Shown here: in pieces, positions 5,905 to 8,255 of the stretch
Layout: each line of letters opens with the position of its first letter
Numbering within the stretch: the first letter of the stretch is position 1
Notes under the pieces: model-generated
What the model was told of the DNA's origin: nothing
Database searches by the model: none
The model's input: the letters and a program-made list of their open reading frames with translations, nothing else
Assembly (NCBI GenBank): GCA_964579305.1
Contig: CAZOGY010000144.1
Location: 1-8,255, forward strand
Direction: 5' to 3'
Length of the DNA: 8,255 bases
Source of the DNA: JBCBWG01 sp964579305
GTDB lineage: Bacteria > Pseudomonadota > Alphaproteobacteria > Rhizobiales > Hyphomicrobiaceae
Translations under genes and position numbers: made by a program

Positions 5905-8211
5905 ATGCCCACAGGTACGGACGCAGGCGAAGAGATTTACGGCACGGACGCAGCAGATACCATCGATGCTGGCGGCGGGCGCGATTTCGTCAAGGGTGAA
6001 GGCGGCGACGACGTGATCCACGGCGGCGGCGATAATGACCGGCTTTACGGCGACGGCGGCGACGACACGATCTTTGGCGATGACGGCAACGACACGATCG
6101 TTGGCCATTCCGGTCGTGATACGCTGCACGGTGGCGACGGCGATGACGGCTTCTTCGCGGGCGGTGATGACGATGTCGTTTATGGCGATGCTGGCAACGA
6201 CGGCATTTATGGTGACGGCGGCAACGACACACTGTTCGGCGGCGATGGCAATGACAGCTTGATCGGCGGCTCCGGCAACGACGTGCTCGACGGCGGCGCA
6301 GGGATTGATGCGATCGTCGGTGGCAGCGGCGATGACACGATCATTGTCAACGGCCTTGGCGAAGGCGACGCCATCGACGGCGGGACCGGGTTCGATACGC
6401 TTGCGCTGGAACTCACGGCGGGCGACCTTGGCGCCGACGTTGTCGATGATCTGCTGGCGCTTGATGCATTTCTTGGGTCGGTTGACGCGGCCTCGGGCTC
6501 GCAAGCCGCGTTCGATGCGCTTGGCCTGACCGTGGCGTCCTTGGAAACCGTGACGCTTTCGGTTGATGGCGTTGCCACCGATATCCAGTCGCTTGCCAAC
6601 CAGGCGCCAGAGGCCGCGGCCGAGGTTGCTCTTGCCGTGCAGGAGGACACCGTCGGGCAGGGCCGGATCGATGCAACTGATCCCGATGGCGATGTGCTTG
6701 GCTTTGAAGTCATGGCGGGACCGGTGGCCGGTACCTTGTCGCTTGATGGCGAGACGGGCGCGTTCGTTTATACTCCAGATGCGCATGCCAACGGTCAGGA
6801 CCAGTTCCAGGTGGCCGTCACCGATACGGCTGGGGCCCAGACCATGCAAACGGTGATGGTCAACGTGGCGCCAGTGGTTGATCTGGCTGAGATCACAGCC
6901 GGTATCGAAATGGATCGCGCTGGCCAGACCCTGGTTGGTACAAGCAACGATGATCGTTTACGCGCACGCGCCGCGGAGTCGCTCGATCTCGCGCTGAACA
7001 TCACGTGTGAGGTGCCCGAAGGCTGCAGCGAAGATCACGTGATCGTGGTCTCGGGCCTGCCAGAGGGTGCAACCTTGTCGGCGGGCGACGTGCAGGCCGA
7101 TGGCTCGGTCGTTCTGGATGGCGATGCGCTTGCTGGCCTGAAAGTGACGCTGAGCGAACCGGCCGAATTCGATCTGCTCGTCCAGGCGATCGCGACCGAG
7201 GTCGACGGCTCGCAAGGCATCAGCGAAGTGCGCGTGCCGGTTGCGGTCTCGGCTGCCGACTTTGAAGGCGCGACGCTGATCGGTGAAGGCGGACAAGACC
7301 GGCTGATCGGTGGCCAGGGCAACGACGTCATCTTCGATGGTGCTGGTGATGATCGGGTTCGCGCCAAGGATGGCGACGACACAATCGAAGGTGGCAGCGG
7401 CCAGGATCGCATCAATGCCGGCGATGGCGACGACACGATCCGCGATGGTGCCGGCGATGACATCAACCGCGGGCAAAACGGCGACGACCTGATCATCGAT
7501 GGGCAAGGTAACGATCGCAACCATGGCGGAAACGGCAACGACCGCATCGTCGATGGGGCTGGAGACGACCGCAACTCTGGCGGTCGCGGCGATGACGTAT
7601 TGGTCGACGGCCAGGGCAACGATCTCCTCGCCGGCGGTCGTGACGATGATCTCGTGGTGGCTGGCCTTGGCGATGATGACTATCGCGGGGGCGGCGGCTA
7701 CGACGTCATCGACTTCTCCCAAGCCGCGTCAGGCGTGGTGGTGGATCTGGCGCGCAAGACGGCGTCCGGCTCTGATACCGGCCATGACAAGGTGCGTGGT
7801 TTTGAAGAGGTCCGCGGAACGGCGTTCGATGACGCGATCACTGGCCGTGGACGCGCAGAGACGCTTGACGGCGGTGCCGGCGATGACGTGATCCGGGGTG
7901 GTCGTGGCGTGGATACGCTCATTGGCGGCGCCGGTGACGACACGTTTGTTTGGGAGCGTGGCGATGCCAATCGCCGGCAAGGTCCAGACACGATCGTTGA
8001 TTTCGAGGCTGGTGACACCATCGATCTGACCGGGCTTGTGCAAACCAACAAGGGCCCGGCGCGGTTCGACGTGATCGTCAGCGAGACCGAAACTGGGACG
8101 CTGATTTCGCTTGAGACGACGCGCGGACAACCGAAAACCACCGATGTGGTGGTGCTTGAGGGTGTCTTTGATCTTGATACGTCGTCCGATGCGGACTGGC
8201 TCGTCTTCTGA
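5905..8211 (+). CDS. RTX calcium-binding protein, probably secreted by a type I system
   Basis: A 768-residue, very acidic, Gly/Asp-rich protein. Residues about 12-148 hold about 14 nonapeptides of the GGxGxDxux type. Residues about 233-325 form a cadherin/VCBS-like beta-sandwich (NQAPEA, EDTV, DPDGD, GAFVYTPDA). Residues about 357-450 form a second beta-rich domain with SGLPEGATLSAG, a pattern common in large RTX adhesins. Residues about 459-603 are a second RTX block built of 18-residue units. Residues 601-647 are the usual linker after RTX blocks (DFSQAASGVVVDL). More repeats follow at 652-681, then DTIVDFEAGDTIDLTGL (695-711) and a C-terminus ending DADWLVF, which suits a type I secretion signal. 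There is no N-terminal signal peptide, as expected for that route. No protease or lipase motif was seen, so the role (adhesin, matrix or surface protein) is open. The ATG at 5905 is the only start after an in-frame stop at 5875; its ribosome site is weak. No exporter genes are adjacent. Confidence 0.92.
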   Translation: MPTGTDAGEEIYGTDAADTIDAGGGRDFVKGEGGDDVIHGGGDNDRLYGDGGDDTIFGDDGNDTIVGHSGRDTLHGGDGDDGFFAGGDDDVVYGDAGNDGIYGDGGNDTLFGGDGNDSLIGGSGNDVLDGGAGIDAIVGGSGDDTIIVNGLGEGDAIDGGTGFDTLALELTAGDLGADVVDDLLALDAFLGSVDAASGSQAAFDALGLTVASLETVTLSVDGVATDIQSLANQAPEAAAEVALAVQEDTVGQGRIDATDPDGDVLGFEVMAGPVAGTLSLDGETGAFVYTPDAHANGQDQFQVAVTDTAGAQTMQTVMVNVAPVVDLAEITAGIEMDRAGQTLVGTSNDDRLRARAAESLDLALNITCEVPEGCSEDHVIVVSGLPEGATLSAGDVQADGSVVLDGDALAGLKVTLSEPAEFDLLVQAIATEVDGSQGISEVRVPVAVSAADFEGATLIGEGGQDRLIGGQGNDVIFDGAGDDRVRAKDGDDTIEGGSGQDRINAGDGDDTIRDGAGDDINRGQNGDDLIIDGQGNDRNHGGNGNDRIVDGAGDDRNSGGRGDDVLVDGQGNDLLAGGRDDDLVVAGLGDDDYRGGGGYDVIDFSQAASGVVVDLARKTASGSDTGHDKVRGFEEVRGTAFDDAITGRGRAETLDGGAGDDVIRGGRGVDTLIGGAGDDTFVWERGDANRRQGPDTIVDFEAGDTIDLTGLVQTNKGPARFDVIVSETETGTLISLETTRGQPKTTDVVVLEGVFDLDTSSDADWLVF
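7336..7713 (+). repeat. Seven 54-base (18-residue) RTX units
   Basis: Residues 478-603 of the RTX protein divide without gaps into seven 18-residue units, each two calcium-binding nonapeptides. Unit openings alternate in part between DGAGDD and DGQGND. Residue 17 of each unit is always Ile, Leu or Val. Residue 8 varies: Val, Ile, Asn, Asn, Asn, Leu, Tyr. Confidence 0.85.
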
Positions 8212-8217
8212 GGTGCA

Positions 8218-8251
8218 CTGAAGCAGGCCGCATGACAGGCGGCTTGCTCAG
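8218..8251 (+). terminator. Strong hairpin after the RTX gene, probable terminator
   Basis: Arms 8222-8231 and 8239-8248 form a 10-base-pair stem with one G-U pair and a 7-base loop. CTG (8218-8220) and CAG (8249-8251) add three more pairs past a bulged A. The stem begins 7 bases after the stop codon. The window ends four bases later, so a T-run cannot be judged. Confidence 0.6.
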
Positions 8252-8255
8252 CTTG

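Noticed and set aside
5794..6849. Long minus-strand open frame (351 codons) opposite the first RTX block
   Set aside because: It is the mirror of GGxGxD codons, which read on the other strand as repetitive Ala/Ile/Val/Arg runs with no stops. The plus strand carries the recognisable RTX protein.
6958..7722. Long minus-strand open frame (254 codons) opposite the second RTX block
   Set aside because: Same cause: repetitive antisense of RTX repeats, with low-complexity Val/Ala/Ile content and no recognisable domain.
5905..8211. CRISPR-like or satellite repeat array suggested by periodic DNA
   Set aside because: The 27- and 54-base periodicity is in frame and encodes calcium-binding nonapeptides; the copies diverge at third codon positions as coding repeats do.

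Overview
The window looks like chromosomal DNA from a GC-rich proteobacterium, most likely an alphaproteobacterium. This is inferred from base composition, tight gene packing, weak Shine-Dalgarno sequences, a GTG start, and the style of the molybdenum-cofactor and RTX proteins. No RNA gene, insertion sequence, integrase, CRISPR array or phage gene was seen.

Layout: (1) 11-1368, minus strand: an EamA/DMT-type ten-helix exporter, preceded in the reading direction by a small acylphosphatase (acyP). (2) 1562-2911, plus strand: an exported fusion of an N-terminal rhodanese domain and a C-terminal metallo-beta-lactamase-fold domain (SoxH-like), transcribed divergently from acyP. (3) 3106-5645 (or 5723), minus strand: a molybdenum-cofactor cluster read mobA, mobB, moaA. 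mobA and mobB overlap by 4 bases and moaA follows after about 156 bases. (4) 5905-8211, plus strand: a 768-residue RTX protein with calcium-binding nonapeptide repeats at both ends, beta-sandwich domains between them and a type I secretion-like C-terminus. A strong hairpin follows it.

How the genes relate: MoaA makes the first cyclised precursor of molybdopterin, while MobA with MobB adds GMP to the finished cofactor to give the bis-MGD form used by DMSO-reductase-family enzymes. The window therefore holds the first and last steps of the pathway; the middle steps (moaC, moaD, moaE, mogA/moeA) must be elsewhere. The exported rhodanese/MBL protein probably handles sulfur compounds in the periplasm. 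The RTX protein is probably secreted, but no type I exporter lies next to it. The other genes show no functional link to each other.

Most of the window is ordinary. The points worth a second look are: loss of three of the usual N-terminal zinc-site residues in the MBL domain, with the other ligands kept; a run of asparagines exactly 18 residues apart on one face of the second RTX beta-roll; a lone CX5C pair in an otherwise cysteine-free RTX protein; and a row of small dyads upstream of the RTX gene. I do not see convincing evidence for a new multi-gene system.
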